DNA from: Hyaloscypha bicolor E
Lineage: Eukaryota; Ascomycota; Leotiomycetes; Helotiales; Hyaloscyphaceae
Assembly: GCF_002865645.1 (NCBI RefSeq)
Contig: NW_020194563.1
Location: 702,152 to 766,151 of the forward strand
DNA length: 64,000 bases
Direction: 5' to 3'
The position numbers and the translations under genes are program-made. Shown piece after piece: positions 47,101 through 57,226 of the stretch. The stretch's first letter is position 1, and each line of letters starts with the position of its first letter. Under the pieces are notes generated by a model. The model had not been told where the DNA came from and made no database searches. It worked only from the letters and a program-made list of their open reading frames with translations.

Positions 47101-47734
47101 CCAGACGGTGCAGGCTTCGGCTGACGAACTGCTAGACTCGTTCTTGAGGCCGGTGCATTGGGTCGTTAGCTGCAAGAAAGGAGATAGGATCGAATCCGTG
47201 GTTCTGAGCCCATACGAGGCTCAAGAGCTTCTACCGTCCGTAAGGCAGTACAAGCACGTGATCCTTCACGTGTATTCTCCGCGCCTCAGTGTGTCTGTGC
47301 GGACGTTGGAGGACCTCTCATTCTGTACTGTTCCGACCGTCCCCGAATCCTGGTCAACCCCCGCTATCGTCAAACAACTTAATTTATTCGCTGGTCAGCT
47401 GTACATTCGAACTTACGAGGAGTACGAATTGCTATGTGGCTTCTTAGGACTCTGCTCTCAACCCCCCGATAATCATATGGAGGTCGCATATGATGGGTTC
47501 ATTACCCCGCCGAATAGATTCCGGTCGGGCGTTATCATGGCCCCAATATGTCCGTTCATGATCAGCCCAGTGGCATTCCTAAGAACTTTTATGGCATTGA
47601 GGAGGAAAGGGCAGAGTTTTACTGCTTCACACTTTGGAAGGATTCTGAATGGAGAGTTGATTTCAAGGGAGCACTTTCAGGGTGAGCTCCTTTTGTCAAG
47701 ACCCGTACCGATAAGGCGGCATGAGTTTCGGTGA
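38165..47734 (+). CDS. giant DUF6606/DUF3638/DUF3645 NTPase-like protein, five exons
   Basis: join(38165..38465, 38522..41601, 41658..41732, 41801..46325, 46395..47734), about 3106 aa. Family N-terminus LEYIITHVFLPPKLPQEDD (the ATG at 38189 is an alternative start). All four introns have GT-AG ends, and joins restore family sequence, for example FETRKEVCGQQ-MHFRMCGPELI and KDRLVQ-ACMRMRKLGKGQ. Helicase-like NTPase marks: MNMGLGKSSVIVPI (about residue 2050), ILDESDEILSVRFE (about 2177) and LDEVHTRGTDLRMP (about 2627). Proteins of this kind are conserved in filamentous fungi and protists and often auto-annotated as ubiquitinyl hydrolases, without biochemical proof. It follows the ZNFX1-like gene on the same strand. 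No stop or frameshift was found. Confidence 0.92.
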
Positions 47735-48222
47735 ATGCTGAGAGGCCAACAAAGACAGGAAGACTGGACTGAGATTGTGTGAACACTCCGAGTATTTTAG
47801 CTGGGATGGTATGTGCCTACTGTAAAGAGTCAGGTTGCCTCGAACTTCCGCTACGAGTAATCTTCAAAGAGATGTTACTGTATCTCCCCCCTCGTCATCC
47901 CCTCTTCCCAGTGCTTGATCACGCCTCCAACTCAAAGTATCCTCTTAGAAGCCTCCGACATCTGGGCAGTATCATCCTGGAGTTGAGGAGGACCATAGAT
48001 GGAAACGGGTGGCGCAGCGAGACAGGAAGGGCGAAGAGGATCGAGTTCTCGACCAGCAATTCAGCATCAGTCTGCCGGGTGTATGTACATCTTTGCTAAG
48101 GTGATTTCATAACAGCTTCACACATTTCCCCGTTCCATTCCTTCGTGGTTTAGCTTTCCAGCACCAGGTCTACTAAAGATTGGCGGTGCCACCCTAGCTC
48201 AACAGCACGCGAGCATTGACTT
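47735..48222. other. convergent intergenic region
   Basis: This lies between the stop of the DUF3638 gene and the stop of the minus-strand transporter. An open frame at 47779-48099 lacks family similarity and is probably 3' untranslated sequence. Confidence 0.4.
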
Positions 48223-49759
48223 CTACATCACATTATGTTGTTTCCCTTTCCAAAAGTGGCCCATCGCCCCTAAAGAACTAGTGAGCATGCCAATTCCCGC
48301 AAATGCTATAACACCCATATATTTTCCAAGCCCATACATCCCGTCAACTAAACCTGCTTCATCCACGACTAAGAATCCGCCCGCCAAACCACCAATCACA
48401 TTTCCGATGCCCCTTTGAAACTCGAAAATAGAATAAAGCCACAATCCTGTTGCTCTATTATCCGTCAAGTGTGTAGCAAATCTACTATATAATACGCTAT
48501 ATCCTCCTGCTGAGATGCCATATAGAACAGCGAATACATATAATAGTGCAAGGCAATTGCTAAAACCCCACAAGACAAGGATACACAAAGATGAAAGAAA
48601 GGTAGAGAGGAAAAGTAAGAGATAAGGGTTGTAATTATCGGAGAGCTGGCCTATAACCACTTGGCTGAGGGTTTGAGAGAGAGTTAAAAAGGAGAGTAAT
48701 AAAGGGGCATTTGTTCGGGGCGACGCAAAAGAAGTCGCGTATGCTACTAGAACGTTAGAAGTTTAGTAAGACCAACGAATAGTAACTCCTGAATACCTAC
48801 AAGGCAAGTAGATACCTGGCAAGAAGAAAACGAGGCCCTGGAAGACGTTGGATAGCGTCATACTAAGAAAAGGCACTTTAGCGAAGATTGCGGTATCTGG
48901 GTTCGTTTCTTCAAAGCAAGAAATATCTGGTGAGAGGCGATTCTGTAAAAGAGGGAGAGCTGGACCGACGAGGACAAACTAGATTACTTTCTGAGCAATA
49001 TCCCTTTAATTCCCATAGCAGGAGTTAACGTACAATAGCGACCGCATATATCCTGAGAGTCATCACATATCCATATGTGTGAAGCAATTTATCGATAGCA
49101 AAGGGAAGACCAAGGCCACATAACCCTGCTGCTCCGAACCTGAATGCTATTAGTAGAAATAATCGAGTTGTACAAGATAAGAGCCTTACAAAATCCCATA
49201 AGCAAGGCCCCGGCGTTTAACGAACCACTCGTTGAGCATGCTCAAGAGGGGGTAGTAGATCACCACAAACCCAAGTCCATATAGAAGCCCTTGTGTAATT
49301 ATTAAATGGGATAACTTGGTAGCAAAGCTACTTCCAATGAGCGCTATGATACAGGTGAGCCATCCGAACCAAATCATGTACTTTCGATACATGGGATATC
49401 TGATCGTAAAAGGTGTGATGAGTGGCGTCGCAAGATATGAGATACCCTAAGGAGAGGTTAGCTATTAACGACTAGGGTTTTAAAGGCTCTTTACTGTAGC
49501 CAGCGTTCCGACCACTGGCAGGTACTTGTTGCTTTCAAAAGGTGGATGAGTGAAATAAAAGGTTTGAAAGATTCCAAATGTCAATGGAAATCCTGAATTA
49601 AAGTTAGAACGATCTCTAGCAAGAAAACTTCAAGGAATACTTGCCCCACATTAGACCCTCAATCATTGCGGCTCCAACTAAAAATGTCCATGCATGGCCT
49701 CCTCTGTCACATGGAGGAATCTGGCTCCCTTGGCCTCTTTCTGTAAAGGTAGCCGACAT
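48223..49759 (-). CDS. MFS transporter, monocarboxylate-porter type, six exons
   Basis: Complement of join(48223..48746, 48816..48978, 49034..49139, 49190..49446, 49495..49592, 49645..49759), 420 aa. The protein opens with a short cytosolic tail and HAWTFLVGAAMIEGLMWGFP, then TFGIFQTFYFTHPPFE, the block GLLYGLGFVVIYYPLLSMLN with EWFVKRRGLAYGIL (typical of monocarboxylate-like MFS), and SQTLSQVVIGQLSDNYNPYL in the second half. About 12 membrane segments are expected; it should move an organic acid or similar solute across the plasma membrane, substrate unknown. The first intron has a GC donor (GGG|GCAAGT) rather than GT, the others GT. All phases fit and no stop is met, so the gene looks intact. 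The Ginger-like element begins 166 bp downstream in coordinates and so cuts into or beyond its promoter. Confidence 0.88.
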
Positions 49760-50024
49760 GTTTCTCTCGGAACTGCATCTAAGCTAACTTCGTTATTTTG
49801 TTTCTTGGAGCGAGGCGGGTGTATATTTGACGGGAAGTCCGGCATAAGCAAGAGCTCTACTAAAGAATACGCTGAGGAGCGACCAAGAGATCCATTTTGG
49901 ACCTATCCTTATTACTGCTAACCGAGAAGCTACGGCCAATTTTCGCGCATTCGTCATCTGGAGTTGGCTTTGCCAAAAAAAAAAAAAAAATTGCAAGTCT
50001 GGTAGCCAACAATGGAGAGTCATC

Positions 50025-50216
50025 TGTTCCCCCCCGTTCGTCAATACGAGCGATTGATCAATCGCCCCCTCCCATTGATCAATCGCCCTCCCGATTGATC
50101 AATCGTAGCGCCCGATTAATCAATGGGGGGGGGGATTACGATTCGGGCTCCACAGTGGGTCCCGATTAATCAATCGATGTCCCGATTGATCAATCGCATA
50201 ATATTGGGGTTTCGGG
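50025..50216. repeat. left inverted end with repeated ATTGATCAAT palindromes
   Basis: Contains six copies or near copies of the palindrome CGATTGATCAATCG separated by short C-rich spacers, plus TTCGGGCTCCACAGTGGGTC, which recurs inverted at the right end. The left end has one palindrome unit more than the right end. The palindromes are likely transposase binding sites, by inference. Confidence 0.8.
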
Positions 50217-50623
50217 GCTAATGGGGCTAAGGGAGCTGAAAGCTTTTACTTACTAGTTCATACTAAATATATCCTCAATTCTATGTTCTTCACTTCGCTT
50301 AAGCCTTACTCTTTATGCTATAATATAGATTTCTAATATTTAATACTAAGTATATCCTCAAGTCTAATTTTCTTATTTCGCTTATACCTCACTTATTTAT
50401 GCTATACCTATAGCATTACATAGTTTATTTAATTTTTTTCTAGGCATTAAGGGAAGTAATAATAGGGGTAAAGACACTTCTCCAGAGCTTCTAGATATGT
50501 ATAGGGCCTTTACTCCCTTATTTTCTAGATACAGTTCACACTACAAGTACTACAAGCACCAATTTACCAAGCACAACCACTGATTTTTATACCTCTCAAT
50601 TAATCAATTACCTTACTTCCAAT

Positions 50624-52718
50624 ATGTCTCTTTCAACCCTTCGTTCATCCCCAACCCCGTATACGCCTCGTCAGCGTATTTATGGGCGAGCAGAGCAATA
50701 TTTTGATATTACTGCTCCAGGAGCTCGTTCGTCTGGCACCCAGTTTTTGCCCTCCCCAATTACTGAAGAGCCTACTGATAATTGGTCTGCCGAAGACGAA
50801 GCTGCATGGGATCAGAGGCTTGCTAAGGGGGGTAGTAGGAAAATTCTTACTGCTAGGAAACGTATGGATATTAGATGGTGGCTTCAAAATCCTAATGCTC
50901 CGCTTCCTGGTGGAACTAAGGCAGAGAAGCACTACCAGGCTAATATTAAGCACGAATCCCACTTGTACGAGCTTCAGGATAATCAAGTATATCGTAAGGA
51001 GTACCACGATACTCGCCGCGATGAGATCCTTCCAGCCCGGTATACTCTTTGCTATAACGATGCCTTTGAGATTTTGACTACTGTTCATGAGAAATTAATG
51101 CATACAGGTAAGTATTCCCTTAAAGCTACTAATTTTTATACTAATTATATAATAGCTTCTGATACTGTATTTGAGTATACAAGACGACTTTGGCATGGCC
51201 CATCCCGTGACGATCACGCTTGGATAAGTGCCCATTGTGCTCATTGCAATAAGGAGAAGGCTCAAAAGAACAATACAGGGGTAATACCCATTCAATCTCA
51301 TTATCCTGGTCAGCGTATGGTTCTGGATTTAATGGATTTCCGTGTAAGTGTTCCCTAAGTCATATGATTTACCCCTATTTTAGCCTTTCCTGCATTTCCT
51401 GCATTTCCTGCATTTTTGAGCTTTTCCTGCGATTTTCGCGAAAATCATAAAAATCGCGATTTTTATCTATACCACTTACTAATATTATTATAGCATGATC
51501 CGGATGGAGAATATACGTGGATCTGGCAATTGAAATGCCATTTTTCCAAGTTCGTTTGGATCCGTGGGCTTAAGGCTAAGACTGCGGACGAAGCTGCGGA
51601 CGAGCTTATCAAATGGCTAAATGATAATGGGTATATTGCCATTCTAGCCTGTGATAATGGGGGCGAGTTTAAGGGGAAAGTAATTGAGGTTTGCAAGAAG
51701 AGAGGGATAAAGATTGTTCGCGGACGAGCTTATCACCCCCAATCTCAGGGCTCTATTGAGGTTGCTAATCGAATCTTCAAGAAACGACTGCGGGCCGTAC
51801 GAGCGGATACTGGTATCCAATCTTGGATACAATTACTTCCTTTGATTGCATGGGTAATTAATACTACGGCTACATCTGCCCTTCCTAAGGGTAATACGCC
51901 GTACGAGGTCTGGTTTGGACGAAAGCCACCTACTGATTTCCTGAATCATAAGGAGAGTGCTTGCCGTGCACGTACAGCCTTAGGAGAGAGGGAAATCGAT
52001 ATTGATGAGAGTGGTACTTCTGAACAATCATCTACCATTGAGGTTCAAGGAGAAGAAGAGAATGGAGAGGATAGCTTATTCGTTAATGAGGAAGCAGAAT
52101 AGGAGGAAGCAGCAGAGGAGATGATTTTATCTGAACTAACTAAGAGGGTTGCGGAGCATATGAAGAAACAGCAAGAGAAGATGGTAAAGAGGGCTAGTAC
52201 TAAAGCTCTTGAATATGATATTCAGGAGATCGCAACCCTACAGATCCCAAAGCAATATCGATTCAGTACAGAAATGGCTCGGATTCCAGTGAGAGTTCTG
52301 GAAAAGACTTCAAAGGTATGTAACTTATGAGGATATACTTTTGGCTAAAGCTAATTAAAAACAGGGCTACCGGTTGACTACTAAGCATGGTGAGCTTACA
52401 ACCCTCTGGCCGCACAATACTCTCAATAAAGTTGCTTTACAATCAACTTATCCTGATTTGCCTATTACTGGTACGGCCCACAAGAAAGACAAAATTACCC
52501 TCCCCAAAGCAGTGGCAAAGGAGAATAACCGGGGTTCAATTTCGTCAGTTCAGAAGGCTGGAAGGGTATCTGAGAGAGCAAAGAAGAGAGTAGCTATTGA
52601 GCAAGCACGTGAGGATGGAGCTAGAGAAGGGGAATCAGGTGAACAAGTGGGTGTGAGGGTACCAAAAAGGGCTAGGGTAGCTATGAAAGCACCTAGACGA
52701 AGTGGGAGGCATGTATAA
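50624..52718 (+). pseudogene. Ginger-type integrase/transposase, three exons, one in-frame stop
   Basis: join(50624..51343, 51494..52315, 52365..52718), 632 codons. The zinc-binding region has H-x3-H in TVHEKLMHTGKYS and C-x2-C in SAHCAHCNKEK (HHCC, integrase H2C2 type). The rve catalytic triad is visible: Asp in MVLDLMDFR, Asp in ILACDNGGEFKGK, and Glu in PQSQGSIEVANRIF, the last two about 35 residues apart. The C-terminus is basic (KRARVAMKAPRRSGRHV). Introns are 150 and 49 nt with GT-AG ends in phase 0. A TAG at 52100-52102 interrupts an acidic stretch (EEAE*EEAAEE) after the catalytic core, and would come from CAG by one C-to-T change. A shorter product ending there would keep the DDE core. 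Confidence 0.8.
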
Positions 52719-52767
52719 TAAAGCTTGATTTGGGTGAAGTATACTAATATATACTGCTTTTGCCATT

Positions 52768-52918
52768 CCCGAAACCTCAATATTACCCGATTGGGCAATC
52801 GGGACCCACTGTGGAGCCCGAATTGTAATCCCCCCCCCCATTGATCAATCGGGCGCTACGATTGATCAATCGGGAGGGCGATTGATCAATCGCTCGTATT
52901 GACGAACGGGGGGTATCA
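52768..52918. repeat. right inverted end of the Ginger-like element
   Basis: Inverted counterpart of the left end, holding three perfect or near-perfect ATTGATCAAT palindromes, a divergent fourth (CGATTGGGCAATCG), and GACCCACTGTGGAGCCCGAA, complementary to the left end except for point changes. Differences between the ends (a missing unit and a few transitions) show some age since insertion. Confidence 0.8.
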
Positions 52919-53052
52919 CATCCAGTGAATAACTGAAGATCGACTTGTGCAGACTAATCGAGCTAGTCTACCGGGGAGTCTTTTCATTATCCACATATGA
53001 AATTTAATAGACTGTGAAATCCTCATCTTTGGCTATAGCTTAACCACTTAAT

Positions 53053-53173
53053 TGTGGGTCATCCACTTGATTTGTGGGTCATCCACTTGATTTGTGGGTC
53101 ATCCATTTTGATTTGTGGGTCATCCATATGATTTGTGGGTCATCCATTTGATATGTGGGTCATTCATTTGATA
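53053..53173. repeat. 20-nt tandem array, 6 units (GGTCATCCA motif)
   Basis: Six units of TGTGGGTCATCCACTTGATT; one unit is 21 nt and the last has TCATTC. The core GGGTCATCCA is the most constant part. It lies about 660-780 bp upstream of the second 2EXR gene and just outside the Ginger-like element. A single matching unit, TGTCATCCACTTG, occurs at about 4901 near the first 2EXR gene. Confidence 0.85.
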
Positions 53174-53833
53174 CCTCACTTAATAAGGGTCAAGATGCGC
53201 TTTTTGTTAATAGGAATGATCCATTCGAGCGGTGAGTGTTAGTCGGTAAAAAGGGATCACCCCTCACCCCAACTACCAAGACCATCTCCATTCATCTCAG
53301 AGATCGTACCGCCGTCCCCATAATTCTGGATGATTTCGATGTCCCTTTCTTTTTCGCCGCTATAATCACTGCAAATATACTAGCATAGGCTTGATAATTA
53401 GGAATGGACACGCTAATACTCAGCGGCTACCGAGGATTGTTGCATAGGCAGTGGCAAATGGAAATCACGTGCTCTTACCCTAGGACTTTATAATCCCTCG
53501 ATCCCTCTACTTCTTCTACTTTAGACAACTTCTAATGCAATCCTTTCCATCCCAATTTAGGCAATTACTAAACCGACTAACAAGCAGTCCTACGGATTAA
53601 GTAGCCTACTCTTCCTCTCCCAACTATCAAATTCACGAAATTCACACCAAAGCTCCCGCTATTGTTTTGTGTCATTTTTGGATTATTTTAAAAGTGTAAA
53701 TAATACCCTTTTCCTCAAAAGTAAGTTCAGATGTCCTCTCATAAAATATCCATTTTAATTATACTAAGAAAATTGTTTAGTGAGGTCACTTCGCGAGAGC
53801 CAGAGAACGGCGCAAGCTCGAAGGAATCGGCGG
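53174..53833. other. upstream region of the second 2EXR gene
   Basis: No gene is supported. One additional AATGATCC copy occurs at about 53216. Confidence 0.5.
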
Positions 53834-54412
53834 ATGTCTCTCTCACCTTGTCAAACTATTTTTCAAATTATAGACGGATTTGAAAAAGAAGGCAGCCAGT
53901 CGCTCGAAGGAAATACACTAGCCAAATTCCACTTATTCCCAAAGTTACCTCGAGAACTTCGAAACCGAATATGGCACTATTCTCTCCCAGCCCCTCGTAA
54001 CTTTAAAATACATTTTGTTGCAAAGGTTAACCACTACCCGGAGCCTATTTCTCTCGCTGGCATCGGTCCTCCCAAAGCACTCTATATCTGTAAGGAATCT
54101 CGTAAAGAGGTCTTGCTTATTTACAAGGCCCAGCTTCTGCTTTATACTTGCGGCAATGAGTCAAGACCAATGCTTTGTGGATTTCAAGATACCCTCCCTC
54201 AGGAGTCCGGACGAGGAATTCGTTATGGCATTTACACGAAGTATACGCCTGGATTAATCGATTCTCAAACACTCAACTTAGAGCCACATTTGCCAGTCCA
54301 GTCAGTTCTCGATATCTATCAGAAAATTAAAAAAACGGCCGATGGCAAATGGGTAGTAATTGAAGGAACGCTGAACGAGCTCTTGTGGGGATGGGAACGG
54401 AAATTGACTTAA
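53834..54412 (+). CDS. 2EXR-domain protein, single exon (192 aa)
   Basis: Clear 2EXR start block FHLFPKLPRELRNRIWHYSLP at about residue 38, and the second block KALYICKESRKEVLLIYKAQ about 55 residues later. It is shorter than the 341-aa relative at 5207 and differs strongly in sequence, so this is not a recent duplicate. The start was set at the first ATG, 53834; the frame continues upstream only through a GTG. Intronless, no membrane segment. Function unknown for the family. Confidence 0.8.
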   Translation: MSLSPCQTIFQIIDGFEKEGSQSLEGNTLAKFHLFPKLPRELRNRIWHYSLPAPRNFKIHFVAKVNHYPEPISLAGIGPPKALYICKESRKEVLLIYKAQLLLYTCGNESRPMLCGFQDTLPQESGRGIRYGIYTKYTPGLIDSQTLNLEPHLPVQSVLDIYQKIKKTADGKWVVIEGTLNELLWGWERKLT

Positions 54413-56791
54413 CAAAGAAAGCTGTGTATGTGAGGTTAAGCCCTTAAATCACGCATTCTATTATTGTATTGAAATATTTAAGAAAGCCTGTCTTACTTAT
54501 TGAAGGGTTGACGGTTGTCTAAGATTCTTGAAACTGTGGTGAATCAACTGCTTCGCTAATATTATCTGGTGTTTCGACGGATTTACCCATAGAATCGATC
54601 CTTGCCGGGAGTGCCAACGAGCACACAACGGCAACGAGATAATCCCGAAATTCTTTCTCGACTCGCTTCGCCCCTCACAGGTGTAAAGCCCACGAAGTAT
54701 CCACCGGTCGGGTCTTGGCTCCGCAGCACCATCTCCAATAGAATAGTCGCGAACCGTAAAGGCAGGGCCATTAGTCTCCACCTTTTCTGAAGGGCCCTCT
54801 CGCATTCTGGAGTTTAAAGAGAAAGGAAAGTAGGTGCAATGCGTGGGTGGGGCAGGTCACATTATACATCGCTCCAGCCTTCGGATTCGTGATATTGGCG
54901 AAGCAGTGCGACATGAGTTGTGATGTTGTTTGAAGAACTGTAACCGCCTTCTCGTTTCTTCCAATCAACTTTGTAAGAAGATGATAGCGTCTTCTAATTC
55001 AACCTTGGTTTTCTTCACCATGATGCATGCTTTTGGTGGCTCCTGATCAAATGAGATCCGCTACATTCAAGATATCGGTAATGTCTCTGTCTTTAGTCCC
55101 CAGCTTCCGCGGAGCGTATTCGATGCCATAGATAACAAGGGAAGGTGCCATATCGAAATAGGGTTGCTTGTTGCTTTAAAGTTATATATGCAGTTGGTTA
55201 ACAAGGATTCTAGGGAGTGTCAAGAAGTTTAGCAGAAATGCTCTAGCTTTAGCAGGTAAACCTGCCAAGTTCTGGGCGTGCTATAGTCGGAGCCATTTGC
55301 GTACTGGAGGAAATAGTAAAAAGTCTATCCGTGTTATGGAATTCTTCTGTCAAGGTGAAAAGCCTGTTGTCTCCATCACAATGCGAGATGTCTACTGCGA
55401 GGAGATATTCTGGACCCTACCCTCCGACAATAGCAACCCAAAGCGGTTACTTGGCATCTTCACCTCGTTAGATTAAAGCCAAGAGTACTCTCACTACCAC
55501 CTCCATGGCATTCTTGATAGATAACTACAGAATAGGTAACCTCTGTCGGTGCGTGATTCGACAGGAAGAAATAAAGACTGAGAATGTCGAGGCACCGCCC
55601 CGCCATCTTCCATTAATTGCTATATTTGATTTGGCCTCGCTCCTCGACCCGTTACTGAGGTGGGCTATTCTCACTCGATTGGAACCCGATTGTGTGAGTC
55701 CCGACTCGGTTCTGACCGGCCTCTCTGGAAGAATGAAGGCCTACAGCATCTCCGTCAGTTTTCCTACTCTACCAGGTTGGAAATATAGGCTCGTGGCGGC
55801 TTTGGACCTTCTTCAGTCAGTGACAGTGACCACCAATGGGCGGTGATTATTCGCAATTAGTGAGTGTTCACTCGTGAACTTGTTTTGAAGGAGGGCAATT
55901 GCATAGGAAAAACATATCCTATTGGACAAGGAGATGCCGGCGTTGGACTGATGAGGTAATAGCCTCCACGTGATCTGTAGCCCACTTCTGGCGTGGGGCG
56001 GGGTAACAACATAGCTATTCGCTTATTAAAAAGGGTTACCGAGCCCGCTTAGTCAGGGACCCACCAGAGTTATCCTGTTATCCGCGAACGGTTGAATAGA
56101 ATACATTCTGTCAAGGTAGGTAAGGAATTACTAAATAGAACTTGCTATCTCACCCTTGAGGTTATATAGGATATAATAGAGTATTGGTTAATAAAGTAAG
56201 CTAGAAGAAGTATAATCTCTAAAGCACTGAGTATAGTTATAAGTAAATAGCTAGTATTAATTACAGTTATAATTATTATTCTCGCGAACTTCTCTTTTAT
56301 TTTGAAATCCCTTAATTTATTCCCGAATTCCGAGAGAAAAATTATAATATCTCTAAAAGCCTTCTAAATCTAAAAGTTATAATTGCTCTGAAGTATATAG
56401 TAATTTATATTCTCTAATAATTATAATATATTATAACTAATAAAACTTGCACATGTCGTCCAACCCGAGTCATCCCGAGTCACTACAACTAGTTTGATAA
56501 CGTTTGAGCAATTAGTGGAGATATTACCCTGACAACTTTAGGAGCACAAGTCCACCGCCTCATCTCCATTTGGACATCTACGACTTCTTTCCAGACCTCA
56601 AATGTAGGTAGCAACAATGGCTGACTCTATTGGCCTTGGCAATTACAAATTTAAGTAGGATTGCAACCAAGTTAAAGCAACTCTCTCTACTCTTGAGGAT
56701 TACCACACCCGATCAATTGGTGGCGGAAGGAAGAGTAGGGGAAAGACTGCTCGGTGGTGGATTAAAACTGGGTAATTTGTGCGTTTTCTTT
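54413..56791. other. gene-poor stretch with AT-rich tract
   Basis: Short open frames occur (54497-54805 minus, 55505-55846 plus) without recognisable domains, and frame changes between neighbouring pieces suggest decayed genes. Bases about 56130-56460 are strongly AT-rich, as in the RIP-type block at 25-27 kb. Confidence 0.4.
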
Positions 56792-57226
56792 TTACACAAA
56801 TAAGTCATTTCTTGGAATTAGAAGCCCACAGTACTTCGCAATGCCTGGATAAGTGCCTGCCCTTTGCATGAAAAGATTAGGGAGATTCAAAGGTCTTGGG
56901 CTAATCCTTCCATCGTATAACATAAATTTCGATGCAATGGACCTAGCGGGAAGGCTATCGGTTGTAATCTCTGAGATTTCGGGGTCAAGTTCTTGGTAAT
57001 CGAGTTTGATCTTAGTATAGATAACCTTGGTCATGAATTTCTCTAGAGTCAGAGATAGTCGGCCTTCAAACCACTCTTTATCGACTAGCAATAACAGCTC
57101 AGGCTCTTTTGCGTATCTTAGTCGGTCTGGGAGTTGCTTCGCATTCAGAACAGAAAAATTCTTCGTGGCGCCACGACAGGACGCCGGAGAACCTTGAAAT
57201 ACATTTGTCATGAAAGGTACCAGCAT
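56792..57226 (-). CDS. hypothetical protein (144 aa)
   Basis: An open frame with coding-like composition, for example LPDRLRYAKEPELLLLVDKE and KFMLYDGRISPRPLNLPNLF. No family is recognised. The N-terminal 20 residues may be intronic or non-coding. A basic piece further upstream on the same strand (about 57330-57440: TKETRKRKAVQSTARSRSRR) could be a 5' exon, but I could not establish a splice joint. Confidence 0.4.
   Translation of the reverse strand: MLVPFMTNVFQGSPASCRGATKNFSVLNAKQLPDRLRYAKEPELLLLVDKEWFEGRLSLTLEKFMTKVIYTKIKLDYQELDPEISEITTDSLPARSIASKFMLYDGRISPRPLNLPNLFMQRAGTYPGIAKYCGLLIPRNDLFV

Larger units (their letters stand above)
50025..52918 (+). mobile_element. Ginger-like DNA transposon, 2894 bp
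   Basis: Identical CATC tetramers at 50021-50024 and 52919-52922 flank an element that begins TGTTCCCCCC and ends GGGGGGTATCA, so both ends read TG...CA as retroviral-type integrases require. Inverted ends extend about 150-190 bp. The only gene is a three-exon integrase-family transposase on plus. There is no reverse transcriptase, RNase H, gag or LTR. DNA transposons with a Ty3-like integrase, TG...CA inverted ends and 4-bp target duplications are the Ginger superfamily, known mainly from animals as far as I recall. Alternatives such as a truncated Ty3 element do not explain the inverted ends. Confidence 0.85.

Noticed and set aside
47779..48099. Extra C-terminal exon of the DUF3638 protein
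   Set aside because: A splice GTGAGC...TTTTAG is possible, but the peptide has no family similarity and the preceding exon already ends where the family ends.
50624..52718. Fragment of a Ty3-type LTR retrotransposon
   Set aside because: The integrase alone would fit, but long inverted ends, TG...CA termini, a 4-bp duplication and the absence of LTRs or polymerase fit a DNA transposon better.
54497..54968. Minus-strand genes in this stretch
   Set aside because: Coding-like pieces switch frame every few dozen codons with no splice sites, so at most they are decayed remnants.
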